A stretch of DNA of 64,000 bases, taken from assembly GCF_001425265.1 (NCBI RefSeq), contig NZ_LMEC01000011.1:63585-127584 (forward strand). The letters are read 5' to 3'. This document shows positions 34,749-42,999 of this stretch, in pieces. The notes beneath the pieces are model-generated. The model was not told the DNA's origin, ran no database searches, and saw nothing but the letters and a program-made list of their open reading frames with translations. Position 1 is the first letter of the stretch. The number at the start of each line of letters is the position of its first letter. This DNA comes from Massilia sp. Root418 (lineage in GTDB: Bacteria > Pseudomonadota > Gammaproteobacteria > Burkholderiales > Burkholderiaceae_D). Made by a program: the position numbers and the translations under genes.

Positions 34749-35036
34749 ATGATCAGCAGCGTTTCATCCTTGAATCCGGCCAGCGGCCTGGTGCCGCAGC
34801 GGAAAATCGCCGAGCCGGAAGCGCCGCCGGACGTCGATACCGTGGCGCCTGACCCGCAATCGATCAGCGGCGTGCCGCCGGCCGAAGCCAGCCCGGAAGC
34901 GCCGCCGCCGCAAGCACCGGCGCCGATGCGCTTCGACAGCGCGCCGCCGCCGGATACCACCGCACGCCTGATCGAGAAGACGCCGTTCGACGTCAATCGC
35001 GCCTTGCTGGGTACGACCGGGACACAGGGCGGCTGA
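34749..35036 (+). CDS. Small Pro/Ala-rich hypothetical protein
   Basis: A 95-residue open frame with no recognised domain. It starts MISSVSSLNPASGLVPQRKI, has a middle rich in Pro, Glu and Ala with two PPPQAP-like stretches, and ends with TPFDVNRALLGTTGTQGG. A -10-like TACAAT lies 31 bp before the ATG, with a weak Shine-Dalgarno (GCGGAG). It is opposite in direction to the ybeY-corC run and sits alone. Composition suggests a disordered protein. Whether it is made is unknown. Confidence 0.55.
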   Translation: MISSVSSLNPASGLVPQRKIAEPEAPPDVDTVAPDPQSISGVPPAEASPEAPPPQAPAPMRFDSAPPPDTTARLIEKTPFDVNRALLGTTGTQGG

Positions 35037-35040
35037 GTTC

Positions 35041-35209
35041 GGCGGGTTACGCACCGCGTGCTAACCCGCCCTACGCAAACCCGCCCGGTGTATACCCGCG
35101 CGGTGCGAACCCGCCCGGTGCATACCCGCCCGGTGCATACCCGCCCGGTGCAAACCCGCCCGATGCATACCCGTGCCCCGTAGGGCGGGTTAGCGCAGCG
35201 TAACCCGCC
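35041..35209. repeat. REP pair (35041-35075 minus, 35179-35209 plus) flanking a 15-bp tandem array
   Basis: Two intact REPs with GTAG heads facing inward enclose 103 bp of tandem 15-mers. The second REP has a shorter loop. The block separates the small plus-strand gene from ybeY and ends 5 bp from the ybeY stop. Confidence 0.9.
35076..35180 (+). repeat. 15-bp tandem array, seven units
   Basis: Units CATACCCGCCCGGTG and close variants start at 35076, 35091, 35106, 35121, 35136, 35151 and 35166, an exact 15-bp period. The core ACCCGCC is the right REP arm, so the array looks like a derivative of REP sequence. The last unit is the most diverged and runs into the following REP. Confidence 0.93.
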
Positions 35210-35213
35210 AGCG

Positions 35214-35675
35214 CTACGCGTACGGGTCGGCGTAGCCCAGCCCCGCCAGGATCTCGGTTTCCAGCCCTTCCATCTCGGTGGCCTCTTCATCGTCCATGTG
35301 GTCGTAGCCCTGGGCATGCAGCACGCCGTGCACGACCAGGTGCGCCGTGTGTTCTTCCACCGATTTTTTCTGCTCGGCCGCCTCGCGCTGCAGCACGTCG
35401 GTGCACAGGATGATGTCGGCGCGGGTCGGCTCGTCCTCGGCGATATCCTCGCCCTCGTTGTAGGCGAAGGTCAGCACGTTGGTGGCGTAGTCCTTCTCGC
35501 GGTAGCCGCGGTTCAGCTCCCGGCCTTCCTCCGCATCCACAAAGCGTATGGTCAGCTCGGCCGGCGCGAACAGCGCGGCCTTGATCCACTTGCGTAGCAT
35601 CGGGCGGGTGATGCTGTCCTGCAGGCGCGGGTCGGCGTACTGCACCGACAGCGCCAGTTTATTTTTTTCGGGCAT
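35214..35675 (-). CDS. ybeY: Endoribonuclease YbeY (rRNA maturation factor)
   Basis: A 153-residue single-domain zinc RNase needed for 16S rRNA 3' maturation and ribosome quality control. The metal motif is [20 protein letters not shown], close to the HGxLHLxGYDH consensus. [18 protein letters not shown] is the usual preceding block. The start overlaps the end of phoH by 17 bp, so translation is coupled. Confidence 0.95.
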   Translation of the reverse strand: MPEKNKLALSVQYADPRLQDSITRPMLRKWIKAALFAPAELTIRFVDAEEGRELNRGYREKDYATNVLTFAYNEGEDIAEDEPTRADIILCTDVLQREAAEQKKSVEEHTAHLVVHGVLHAQGYDHMDDEEATEMEGLETEILAGLGYADPYA

Positions 35676-36717
35676 GTTTGACTGCGGTGGTTTTTGCTGG
35701 GGTAAACAGGGGCGAGATCTCGGCGGAGGCGTTGTGCGCGCTCTCGTAGGCGTCCACGATGCGCGCCACCAGCGGATGGCGCACCACGTCGGCGCTGGTG
35801 AACTGCGTGAAGGCGATGCCGCGCACGTCGCGCAGCACGTGGCTGGCGTCCACCAGGCCGCTCTTCAGGCTTTTCGGCAAGTCGATCTGGGTGGTGTCAC
35901 CGGTGACCACGGCCTTGCTGCCGAAGCCGATCCGGGTCAGGAACATCTTCATCTGCTCCACCGTGGTGTTCTGCGCCTCGTCCAGGATCACGAACGCGTG
36001 GTTCAGGGTGCGCCCGCGCATATAGGCCAGCGGCGCAATCTCGATCACGCCCTTCTCGAACATTTTCTGCGTGCGGTCAAAGCCCAGCAGGTCGTACAGC
36101 GCGTCGTACAGCGGGCGCAGGTACGGGTCCACCTTCTGCGCCAGGTCGCCCGGCAGGAAGCCCAGGCGCTCGCCCGCCTCCACGGCAGGGCGGGTCAGGA
36201 TGATGCGCTTGACCGCGTCGCGCTCCAGCGCGTCCACCGCGCAGGCCACCGCCAGGTAGGTCTTGCCGGTGCCGGCCGGGCCCAGGCCGAAGCTGATGTC
36301 GTGGTCCAGGATGTTGCGCAGGTATTTGATCTGGTGCGGGGTGCGGCCGCGCAAGTCGGTGCGGCGCGTTTTCAGCACCGGGCTGGTGATGTCCGGCTCG
36401 TTGAACGGCGGCTCTTCGTGGTCCGGCTCCAGCGGCGGCGCCAGGCCGGCGCGCTGCTCCACCAAGGCCAGCTGCACTTCCTCCACCGGCACCACTTTCT
36501 GCGCCACGTTGTAGAACTGCTCCAGGATCTGCACCGCGCGCTCGGCGTTGGTGCCGTTGACGATGAATTTCTCGCCCCGGCGGAATATCGTCACGTCCAG
36601 CGCGGCGGAAATCTGGCGCAGGTTTTCATCGAGCGGTCCGCACAAGTGCGCCAGGCGCGTATTGTCGAGCGGCTCGGGGATGAAATAGTGCGGCTGGCTG
36701 GGTGTCTTGGTTTTCAA
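35659..36717 (-). CDS. phoH: PhoH-like ATPase (YbeZ)
   Basis: A 352-residue P-loop protein. Walker A is [19 protein letters not shown] and Walker [37 protein letters not shown] is the PhoH-family block. The N-terminal region (residues about 20-110) resembles the KH-like part of YbeZ and fits an RNA-related helicase or ATPase partner of YbeY. It begins the phoH-ybeY unit. The 154-bp gap upstream separates it from a divergent small gene and should hold its promoter. Confidence 0.94.
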   Translation of the reverse strand: MKTKTPSQPHYFIPEPLDNTRLAHLCGPLDENLRQISAALDVTIFRRGEKFIVNGTNAERAVQILEQFYNVAQKVVPVEEVQLALVEQRAGLAPPLEPDHEEPPFNEPDITSPVLKTRRTDLRGRTPHQIKYLRNILDHDISFGLGPAGTGKTYLAVACAVDALERDAVKRIILTRPAVEAGERLGFLPGDLAQKVDPYLRPLYDALYDLLGFDRTQKMFEKGVIEIAPLAYMRGRTLNHAFVILDEAQNTTVEQMKMFLTRIGFGSKAVVTGDTTQIDLPKSLKSGLVDASHVLRDVRGIAFTQFTSADVVRHPLVARIVDAYESAHNASAEISPLFTPAKTTAVKHARKK

Positions 36718-36871
36718 AGGGCGTTGCCTGGTTGGGTGTACTGGAATGGCGCTAGTTTACCGTATCGCGGCGCGCCCGGTGTTTTTCCAGGGCCTGTTGA
36801 CGCTTCGTCATTGCTTTCGGCTCAGCTTGCCCTACAGTCGAAGAATAGTCTTCCTCATCGCGGAGCGAGCC

Positions 36872-37174
36872 ATGGCAGTCAGTGCGATTCCCAGCGTCAG
36901 CAGCAGTCCCGCCCAGCAGGCCAGCGTGGTCGCCGACCAGCGCGCCGAACAGGCCCGCCAGCTGCGGCGCGAGGAGGCCACCCGCCGCGAGCAGGCACTG
37001 GCCAGCACTGAACAGCAAACCCAGCAGGCCCGTCAGGCCGGGCGCGCCGAGCAGGAGCGCCAGACCCAGCAGGCTGACGCCGTGCGCCGCCAGCAACTCG
37101 ACGCGCAGCAGGTCAGCCAGGGCAGCACATCGCCGGGCGCCCGGATCGGCCAGAACATCAATACCAGCGCCTGA
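36872..37174 (+). CDS. Small Gln/Arg-rich coiled-coil hypothetical protein
   Basis: A 100-residue frame. After MAVSAIPSVSSSPAQQ, residues about 20-80 are almost only Gln, Ala, Arg and Glu in heptad-like spacing (AEQARQLRREEATRREQALA), predicting a long coiled coil. The tail is STSPGARIGQNINTSA. GGAGCGAGCC precedes the ATG. No family is recognised. It is divergent from phoH and stands alone. Low complexity means the frame could be fortuitous, but the clear start and helix pattern argue for a gene. Confidence 0.55.
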   Translation: MAVSAIPSVSSSPAQQASVVADQRAEQARQLRREEATRREQALASTEQQTQQARQAGRAEQERQTQQADAVRRQQLDAQQVSQGSTSPGARIGQNINTSA

Positions 37175-37289
37175 GCGGCCCGCGGACCCGCGCCGCGCCC
37201 GGTCCGAAGGGCGTTCTCAGCAGCAGTTGGCCGCTGTCATTATTTCCTCAAAGTTCTTCCGTGCGCCACGGAATATTCCCGTGTGTTGA

Positions 37290-37409
37290 AATGGCATTGT
37301 TGCTAAGAATTCTAGCGGGCGCTTGACGTTACACAAGCTTCGCTAGTCGCGGCTTGGCCGGAACGGGCTGGTTTGGTATTAGAATTGTTATTGAAATTGC
37401 AATGCCATT
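37290..37409. promoter_or_regulatory. Inverted repeat upstream of the HTH-like gene
   Basis: AATGGCATTG (37290-37299) and its exact complement CAATGCCATT (37400-37409) flank about 100 bp that begins and ends with TAGAATT-like sequence (near 37306-37314 and 37379-37386). The right arm ends 34 bp before the HTH-like gene's ATG. This suits an operator or a DNA loop. The rest of the 269-bp gap (37175-37443) shows nothing else. Confidence 0.5.
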
Positions 37410-37443
37410 CCGGGATAGACAACTCACTAGACGAGGAAAAATC

Positions 37444-37776
37444 ATGGCACACCACGCCCTTGCTTCTCAAGAAAGTTACAACCCTAATCATCTGTTGGAT
37501 ATGCTGCTGGGTAAAATGCAGCTGAAGAACGACGCCGCGCTGTCGCGCATGCTGGAAGTGGCGCCGCCTGTCATCAGCAAGATCCGCCACCACCGCCTGC
37601 CGGTCGGCGCCTCGCTGCTGATCCGCATGCACGAAGTCACCGGCATGAGCATCCGCGACCTGCGCGATTTGATGGGCGACCGCCGCACCAAGTATCGCCT
37701 GTCCGATGCCCAGGGCCGCCCAAAGCCAGAGGACCGTCCGGAAAAGCAGCAGGACGCCGGCACCTACGCGCACTGA
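37444..37776 (+). CDS. Small helix-turn-helix-like protein
   Basis: A 110-residue protein. Residues about 18-75 (LLDMLLGKMQLKNDAALSRM, then LEVAPPVISKIRHHRLPVGA, then a helix with IRDLRDLMGD) resemble a Cro/cI-type helix-turn-helix in which VAPPVISKIRHHR is the recognition helix. The C-terminal 25 residues are polar and proline-rich. GAGGAAAA lies 5 bp before the ATG. The gene is alone with an AT-rich, dyad-bearing upstream region, which fits autoregulation. The DNA-binding reading is from pattern only. Confidence 0.72.
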   Translation: MAHHALASQESYNPNHLLDMLLGKMQLKNDAALSRMLEVAPPVISKIRHHRLPVGASLLIRMHEVTGMSIRDLRDLMGDRRTKYRLSDAQGRPKPEDRPEKQQDAGTYAH

Positions 37777-37799
37777 CAGGCAGGCGCGTGGCCAGCGTC

Positions 37800-37827
37800 G
37801 CCGGGGCTGGGGCTGCAATGCCCCGGC
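37800..37827. terminator. Hairpin between convergent genes
   Basis: Arms GCCGGGGC (37800-37807) and GCCCCGGC (37820-37827) with a 12-base loop lie between the HTH-like gene and the convergent HDOD gene. No T-run follows on either strand, so termination is only suggested. Confidence 0.4.
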
Positions 37828-37846
37828 TTGGCACGCCAGCTTGGAT

Positions 37847-38692
37847 TTAGCTCAGCAGCACCATTGCAATTTCTTCGTATTGCAGTTCCGTTTCGCGGAA
37901 CAGTTGCAGATAGATGGTTTCATCGAGGCCGAGCGCAGTCCAGGCCACGGTGGACACCGGCGGCACCAGGCCGTCCGGCATATGCGCCAGATCGAGTGCA
38001 TGGGCAATGGCGTCCGCCACGTGGATGATGGCCGCCAGAAAGCCCGCGCCCGGCGCCTCGGGATGATGGTGGTGGGCGATCGCCAGCCGCATCGTGTCAG
38101 AAAAATTCCAGTGCTCCGCCAGCGCCATGCCGGCATCGACGTGATCGATGCCCAACACCGCGCGCTCCGCTTCCAGCGGCGTGCAGTCGTGCGCGGCGCG
38201 GTAGGCGATCGCCTGCTCGTACTGCGCCGGGAAGCAGGCCACCAGCACCAGCCGGCCGATGTCGTGCAGCAGCCCGGCCGTGAAGGCGTAGTCCTGGTTG
38301 AAGCGCATCTGGCGCGCCAGCACCTTGGCGCAGGCCGCGCTGGCGATGGAGTGGCGCCAGAACGCCTTGTGGTCGAAGCCGGCGCAGGAGCGCTCGGCAA
38401 AGCAGCCGGTCAGCGCGGCCGCCGTGATCAGGTTGCGCGTGGCCTGGAAGCCGAGAAAGGTGATGGCTTGCTGGATGGTGGTCACTTTCACTTGCAGGCC
38501 GTACAGCGAGGAGTTGGCCAGGCGCAGCGTCTTGGCGGTCAGCGCCTGGTCGTGCGAGACCTTCCTGGCCAGCACAGAAATGTCCACCTCTTCCTGGTCT
38601 ATGCTGTTGAGCAGTTCCATCACCACGGCGGGCAGCGAAGGCAGGTCGTCCAGGTTTTTTACTACATCGTCGTATGTCAGCATGGTGCTCAT
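37847..38692 (-). CDS. HDOD domain signalling protein
   Basis: A 281-residue cytoplasmic protein made almost entirely of an HDOD domain, a catalytically inactive relative of HD phosphohydrolases. Typical text is LDDLPSLPAVVMELLNSIDQ, then KVSHDQALTAKTLRLANSSLYG and ITFLGFQATRNLITAAAL. HDIGRLVLVACFP is the HD-like core. Such proteins act in signalling networks with c-di-GMP, chemotaxis or type IV pili. It overlaps the preceding small gene by 4 bp, so both are made together. Confidence 0.93.
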   Translation of the reverse strand: MSTMLTYDDVVKNLDDLPSLPAVVMELLNSIDQEEVDISVLARKVSHDQALTAKTLRLANSSLYGLQVKVTTIQQAITFLGFQATRNLITAAALTGCFAERSCAGFDHKAFWRHSIASAACAKVLARQMRFNQDYAFTAGLLHDIGRLVLVACFPAQYEQAIAYRAAHDCTPLEAERAVLGIDHVDAGMALAEHWNFSDTMRLAIAHHHHPEAPGAGFLAAIIHVADAIAHALDLAHMPDGLVPPVSTVAWTALGLDETIYLQLFRETELQYEEIAMVLLS

Positions 38693-39033
38693 TCTTCAGC
38701 GGGGGCCAGGCCCAGGCGGTAGTCGGTGACGAAGCGGCGCAGCAACGCGGTGGCCCAGTCGCTGTCGCTGTCCGGGTCGCTCTTGCGGAACAGGCGGGCG
38801 ATGCGCGCCAGCTGCTGTTCGCGCTCCGCCGCCTGCTCGGCCACGCTGGGCTGCTCGGCGGCGGCGATCGGCAAGGTCGCGATGCCGTGGCGCGGCATCA
38901 GCGCCAGCATGGACGCGGTCAGCACCGTGCCTTGCGGCAGCAGCACATGGCCGTGCGCGTCCAGCAGTTCATCCGACAATATCATTCCCGCTTCCACCTG
39001 TGCCAGCGGCAGGTGCTGATAAGTGGCAGTCAT
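38689..39033 (-). CDS. Small signalling accessory protein upstream of the HDOD gene
   Basis: A 114-residue protein. Its first 50 residues (LAQVEAGMILSDELLDAHGH, VLLPQGTVLTASMLALM) match the short domain found at the N-terminus of many HD-GYP and related proteins. The rest is a charged helix. GGAGG 5 bp before the ATG at 39033 decides the start; an upstream frame exists but has no such signal. The 4-bp overlap with the HDOD gene suggests the two act as one function split over two chains. Confidence 0.72.
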   Translation of the reverse strand: MTATYQHLPLAQVEAGMILSDELLDAHGHVLLPQGTVLTASMLALMPRHGIATLPIAAAEQPSVAEQAAEREQQLARIARLFRKSDPDSDSDWATALLRRFVTDYRLGLAPAEE

Positions 39034-39173
39034 GTCGCCTCCATCGTTCTCGTCGCACGATCTTACCATCGGCGCCGGGCGCGAGTCGAAAATCTTGCCA
39101 AGTTGCTAGGCATACTTTACATTGGGGCGTTGCCGTCATATCCGTGCCGCGCAAGACTGGGAGGAGCCGCTCG

Positions 39174-40763
39174 ATGTTTGGTATCCAAGGTCGCCTGACC
39201 TTGCTGTTCGTGGTGATCGTCACCCTGGTGCTGGGCATATCCGGCACCTACGCGCAGTACAGCCTGAGCCACGAACTCGAAGTGAACAACCAGCGCCTGC
39301 GGCAGGGCGTGCTGACGCGCCTGCAGACCAGTTTGCCCTCCGCGCTGTGGGACCTGGACAAGGCCAAAGTGGACAACATCGTGGCCGCCGAGATGCTGCC
39401 GCCCGAGCTGGTCGCCATCCGCGTGTACGACACCTCGGTCGGCCTGTTCTCGGGCAAGGTGCGCAAGGACAACGGCAGCGTCACCCAGATCGAATCGGAC
39501 GCCGCCGTGGGCGGCACGCCGGTGGTGGCCGACCTGGCCTACCGCGACGCCGGCGCGGCCGGCAACGCGCCCAAGCCCGTCATCGTAGGCCGCGTGGTGG
39601 TCAACTTCAGCCGCGCGCAAATGGACGCCACCTTGCGCAGCGAGGTGCAGCGCAAGGTGATCGAAGTGCTGCTGCTGGACTCCATCCTGGTGGCGGCGCT
39701 GGCGCTGAGCCTGCGCATCGTGTTCGACCCGCTCAAGCAGCTGCGCGACGGCCTGCACGACCTGGCCACGCGCGGCTCGGACGAGGTGGGCGAGCTGCCG
39801 GAAAACCGGCGCGACGAACTGGGCCAGGTGATCCGCGGCTTCAACGCCATCCAGCGGCGCGTCAAGGCCATCATCGCCCGCACCCGCGAGGCCGAGGACG
39901 AGGCGCGCCGCGCCGCGCAGCAAACGGCCAAGGCGCTGGACGACCTGCGCCGCACCCAGGAGTCGCTGCTGCAGGCCGAGCGCCTGGCGTCGCTGGGCGG
40001 CCTGGTGGCCGGCGTGGCGCACGAAATCAACACCCCGGTGGGCATTGCGCTCACCAGCGCCTCCATCCTGTCGGAAGCGACCGAGAAGGTGCACCAGTCG
40101 GTGGCCGAGGGCGCCATCAAAAAATCGGACATCATGAAATACCTGGAGACCGCCAGCGAGAGCACCAAGCTCATCATGAACAACGCCTACCGTGCCGCCC
40201 ATCTGATCCACAGCTTCAAGCAGATCGCGGTGGACCAGGTGAGCGAGGCGCGCCGCCGCTTCGAGCTGCGCGAGTACATCGGCGAGGTGGTGTCCAGCCT
40301 GCAGCCCAAGCTGAAAAAAACCCACATCCAGGTGGAGATAGACTGCCCTTCCGAGATCGTGCTCGACAGCTACCCCGGCGCGCTGGCCCAGGTCATCACC
40401 AACCTCACGCTCAACTGCGTGGAGCACGCCTTCGACCCGGACGACGAAGGCCGCATCGCCATCAATGTGCGGGCCGACGGCGAGTGGGTGGAGATGCAGG
40501 TGGTGGACAACGGCAAGGGCATCCCGCCGGACATGCTGGACAAGGTGTTCGACCCCTTCGTCACCACGCGCCGCGGCCAGGGCGGCACCGGCCTGGGGCT
40601 CAACATCGTGTTCAACCTGATCGCCAAGCAGTTCGGCGGCACCATCACGGTGACCAGCACCCTGGGCCAGGGCGCCAGCTTCGTGCTGCGCATTCCGCGC
40701 GTGACGCCGATCGAGGGCGAAGACAGCGGCGCACCGCACGCGGACGCGCCGCTGCACGCGTGA
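39174..40763 (+). CDS. Membrane sensor histidine kinase
   Basis: A 529-residue kinase. An N-terminal helix (LTLLFVVIVTLVLGISGTYA), a periplasmic domain of about 150 residues and a second helix near residue 175-190 are followed by a HAMP-like linker and a coiled coil. The HisKA site is VAGVAHEINTPVGIAL with H283. The ATPase has VVDNGKGIPPDMLDKVFDPF and GGTGLGLNIVFNLIAKQFGG. GGGAGGA lies 7 bp before the ATG at 39174. No response regulator is adjacent, so its partner is unknown. The neighbouring HDOD pair is divergent. Confidence 0.92.
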   Translation: MFGIQGRLTLLFVVIVTLVLGISGTYAQYSLSHELEVNNQRLRQGVLTRLQTSLPSALWDLDKAKVDNIVAAEMLPPELVAIRVYDTSVGLFSGKVRKDNGSVTQIESDAAVGGTPVVADLAYRDAGAAGNAPKPVIVGRVVVNFSRAQMDATLRSEVQRKVIEVLLLDSILVAALALSLRIVFDPLKQLRDGLHDLATRGSDEVGELPENRRDELGQVIRGFNAIQRRVKAIIARTREAEDEARRAAQQTAKALDDLRRTQESLLQAERLASLGGLVAGVAHEINTPVGIALTSASILSEATEKVHQSVAEGAIKKSDIMKYLETASESTKLIMNNAYRAAHLIHSFKQIAVDQVSEARRRFELREYIGEVVSSLQPKLKKTHIQVEIDCPSEIVLDSYPGALAQVITNLTLNCVEHAFDPDDEGRIAINVRADGEWVEMQVVDNGKGIPPDMLDKVFDPFVTTRRGQGGTGLGLNIVFNLIAKQFGGTITVTSTLGQGASFVLRIPRVTPIEGEDSGAPHADAPLHA

Positions 40764-40848
40764 CGGGCGTGCCGGCACGGCGCGCAAAACGCCCGCCACG
40801 CGCGCCGCACCTGCCGCATACTATGGTTTTGCCGTAAAGGAGAGAACA

Positions 40849-41406
40849 ATGGGGACACGCAGGCAGATCGCCCTGCTGCGCGGCATCAACGTGGGCCGCG
40901 CCAAGCGCGTGGCCATGGCCGATCTGCGCAAGCTGGTGGCCGACCTGGGCTACGCCGACGTGCGCACCGTGCTCAACAGCGGTAACGTGGTGTACGACTG
41001 CCCGGCCGGCGCCGCCGACGCTGCCGTGGCGGCCAGCCGCATTGAGGAAGCGCTGGTGCTCAAGCTGGGCGTGGGCGCGCGCGTGACGGTGCTGGACGCC
41101 GAGCAGCTGGCCCACGTGGTGGAAGACAACAGCCTGCAGCCGGTGGCTGACGATCCCTCGCGCCTGCTGGTGGCCGTGCTGAACAACCCGGCCGACCGCG
41201 AACGGCTGCTGCCGCTGGCGCACCAGCGCTGGGAGCCTGAAGCGTTCGCACTGGGCCGCTGGGCCGCCTACCTGTGGTGCGCGGATGGCGTCCTGGCCAG
41301 CCGCGCCGCGGCCGCCATGGGCAAGCTGCTGGGCGACGCCGTCACCACCCGCAACTGGACCACGATCAGCAAATTGCACGCGCTGGCCTGCGAACGGCTG
41401 GCATAA
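40849..41406 (+). CDS. DUF1697 family protein
   Basis: A 185-residue protein that matches DUF1697 throughout: IALLRGINVGRAKRVAMADL at the start, DVRTVLNSGNVVYDC next, and a conserved C-terminus TRNWTTISKLHALA. The family has a ferredoxin-like fold and no assigned biochemical role. AAGGAGAG lies 5 bp before the ATG. A DUF3224 gene follows 23 bp later with its own Shine-Dalgarno, so the two probably share a transcript. Confidence 0.9.
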   Translation: MGTRRQIALLRGINVGRAKRVAMADLRKLVADLGYADVRTVLNSGNVVYDCPAGAADAAVAASRIEEALVLKLGVGARVTVLDAEQLAHVVEDNSLQPVADDPSRLLVAVLNNPADRERLLPLAHQRWEPEAFALGRWAAYLWCADGVLASRAAAAMGKLLGDAVTTRNWTTISKLHALACERLA

Positions 41407-41429
41407 AAGAGACCGTCAAGGAGAACGTC

Positions 41430-41831
41430 ATGGCAGTGGTGGAAGGCGAGTTTGATGTAACCATGAGTCCCGAACTGATGTCGGTGGGGGCGTCCGGCTT
41501 CGGCCTGCACCGCATGGTGCTGGACAAGCGCTACCACGGCGCGCTGGAGGCCAGCGGGAACGGCGAAATGCTCAGCTTCATGGGCGCGGCGCAAGGCTCG
41601 GCCGGCTACGTGGCGATGGAGCGCGTGGAAGGCCAGCTCGGCGGCCTGCGCGGCGGCTTCACCTTGCAGCACCACGGCATCATGGACCGCGGCCAGCCCA
41701 GCCTGAGCGTGCTGGTGGTGCCGGACTCCGGCAGCGGCGACTTGACCGGCCTGAGCGGCAAGCTGGACATCCGCAACGAAGACGGCAAGCATTACTACAA
41801 GTTCGACTATGTGATTGCCGCCTTGCCCTAG
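41430..41831 (+). CDS. DUF3224 family protein
   Basis: A 133-residue small beta-barrel protein. It opens with GEFDVTMSPE. GALEASGNGEMLSFMGAAQG and MERVEGQLGGLRGGFTLQHH are the DUF3224 blocks, and SGSGDLTGLSGKLDI closes the domain. The function is unknown; the fold is allene-oxide-cyclase-like in this family. AAGGAG before the ATG at 41430 sets the start. It is likely cotranscribed with the DUF1697 gene. Confidence 0.88.
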   Translation: MAVVEGEFDVTMSPELMSVGASGFGLHRMVLDKRYHGALEASGNGEMLSFMGAAQGSAGYVAMERVEGQLGGLRGGFTLQHHGIMDRGQPSLSVLVVPDSGSGDLTGLSGKLDIRNEDGKHYYKFDYVIAALP

Positions 41832-41876
41832 GCTTTGCGCTACAATAGCGGCATTATTTGCTATGCGGCAACAAAG

Positions 41877-42053
41877 ATGAACAAGGATCTCTACAAGGGC
41901 GCGCTGATCATGGCCAGCCTGCTGGTGGTGCTGGTAGTGGGCGCTTTCGCCCTGTCGGACGACGGCGCGCAAAAGGCGGGCTGCGTCGGCCGCGCCATCG
42001 GCAGCGGCGTCTCCTTGAGCAGCATCGCCTCGGTCTGCGGCCTGGGCCGCTAA
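41877..42053 (+). CDS. Small single-pass membrane protein
   Basis: A 58-residue frame: MNKDLYKGALIMASLLVVLV begins a single transmembrane helix (residues about 8-26), followed by a short Gly/Ser-rich tail with two Cys (GCVGRAIG and SVCGLGR). A -10-like TACAAT is at 41841-41846. No family is recognised. The stop is 6 bp from the end of the convergent LysR gene. Confidence 0.6.
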   Translation: MNKDLYKGALIMASLLVVLVVGAFALSDDGAQKAGCVGRAIGSGVSLSSIASVCGLGR

Positions 42054-42059
42054 GCAGGC

Positions 42060-42923
42060 TCAGCTTGCCTGGAAACAGGCGGCGAAGGCCTGGCGGGCCG
42101 GGTGGTGCAGCACGTCGCTGCGCCAGACCAGCATGGTCTGCACCAGCGCCGTCTCCGGCGCCAGGCTATGGCACTGGATGCTGCCGTCCAGCTGGCGCTG
42201 CCTGAGCACTTCCTTGGGCATCAAGGCCACTCCCATGCCGGCCGCCACGCAGCCGAGGATGGCTTCGAAGGTGCCGAATTCCGAAATCCGGGTGGTGGCC
42301 ACGCCGCCTTCGGCAAACCAGTTTTCCAGCCGCCGCCGGTAGGCGCAGCCGCTGCGGAACACCAGCAGTGCGCGCCGCGCCACGTCGTGCGGACTGCGCA
42401 CCGGGCCTTGTGCGGCGTCGGTCAGCAGCACCAGCTCTTCCTCGAATACCGCCAGCTGCGACAGCTCCGGCCGCAGCACCGGCGCGGCCACCAGCGCCAC
42501 GTCCAGCTTGTGGTTGAGCACAGCGTGCACCAGCTGGTCGGTGGGCGCCGTTTCCAGCAGCAGGTCCACTTCGGGATGCCTGTTATGGAAGGCCGCCAGC
42601 ACCTGCGGCAGGCGTGCGGCGGCGGCCGTCTCCATGGCGCCGATGCGCAGCTGGCCGGACGGTGCCTGGTCGCCGCGCAGCGCGGCCTGCGCCTCGTCGG
42701 CCAGGGTCAGCAGGCGGTCGGCGTAAGCCAGCAGGCGCTCGCCCTCGGCGGTGATCAGCAATCGCCTGCCGGCGCGGTGAAACAGCGCCACGCCCAGCGT
42801 CTCCTCCAGCTGCGCCAGCCGGGCTGAGACGTTCGACTGCACGCGGTTCAGCCGTGCGGCCGCCTGCGTGACGCTGCCTTCCTCGGCCACGGCCTTGAAG
42901 ATGCGGAGTGCGGACAATTCCAT
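42060..42923 (-). CDS. LysR-family transcriptional regulator
   Basis: A 287-residue LTTR. The N-terminal winged helix is MELSALRIFKAVAEEGSVTQ and AAARLNRVQSNVSARLAQLE, followed by the linker helix and an effector domain (QLRIGAMETAAAARLP, VLNHKLDVALVAAP). It is divergent from a DHA2 transporter gene across 76 bp, the classic layout for a LysR regulator controlling its neighbour and itself. The effector is unknown and is probably an exported compound. Confidence 0.95.
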   Translation of the reverse strand: MELSALRIFKAVAEEGSVTQAAARLNRVQSNVSARLAQLEETLGVALFHRAGRRLLITAEGERLLAYADRLLTLADEAQAALRGDQAPSGQLRIGAMETAAAARLPQVLAAFHNRHPEVDLLLETAPTDQLVHAVLNHKLDVALVAAPVLRPELSQLAVFEEELVLLTDAAQGPVRSPHDVARRALLVFRSGCAYRRRLENWFAEGGVATTRISEFGTFEAILGCVAAGMGVALMPKEVLRQRQLDGSIQCHSLAPETALVQTMLVWRSDVLHHPARQAFAACFQAS

Positions 42924-42999
42924 GACGTTCTCGATTCAAGATAGGTTTAATCATTATTATTCATTTTTCTGGATATGCAAACCCGCCTATAGTGAAGCC
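42924..42999. promoter_or_regulatory. AT-rich divergent promoter region, LysR gene / MFS gene
   Basis: This 76-bp gap is markedly AT-rich. It holds ATAGG (42941-42945) and CCTAT (42986-42990) as distant inverted arms and a TATAGT just before the MFS ATG. It probably contains the LysR site and both promoters, but no clear T-N11-A box could be assigned with confidence. Confidence 0.4.

Noticed and set aside
35076..35180. Possible CRISPR array
   Set aside because: The 15-bp units are head-to-tail with no unique spacers, and no cas gene is near.
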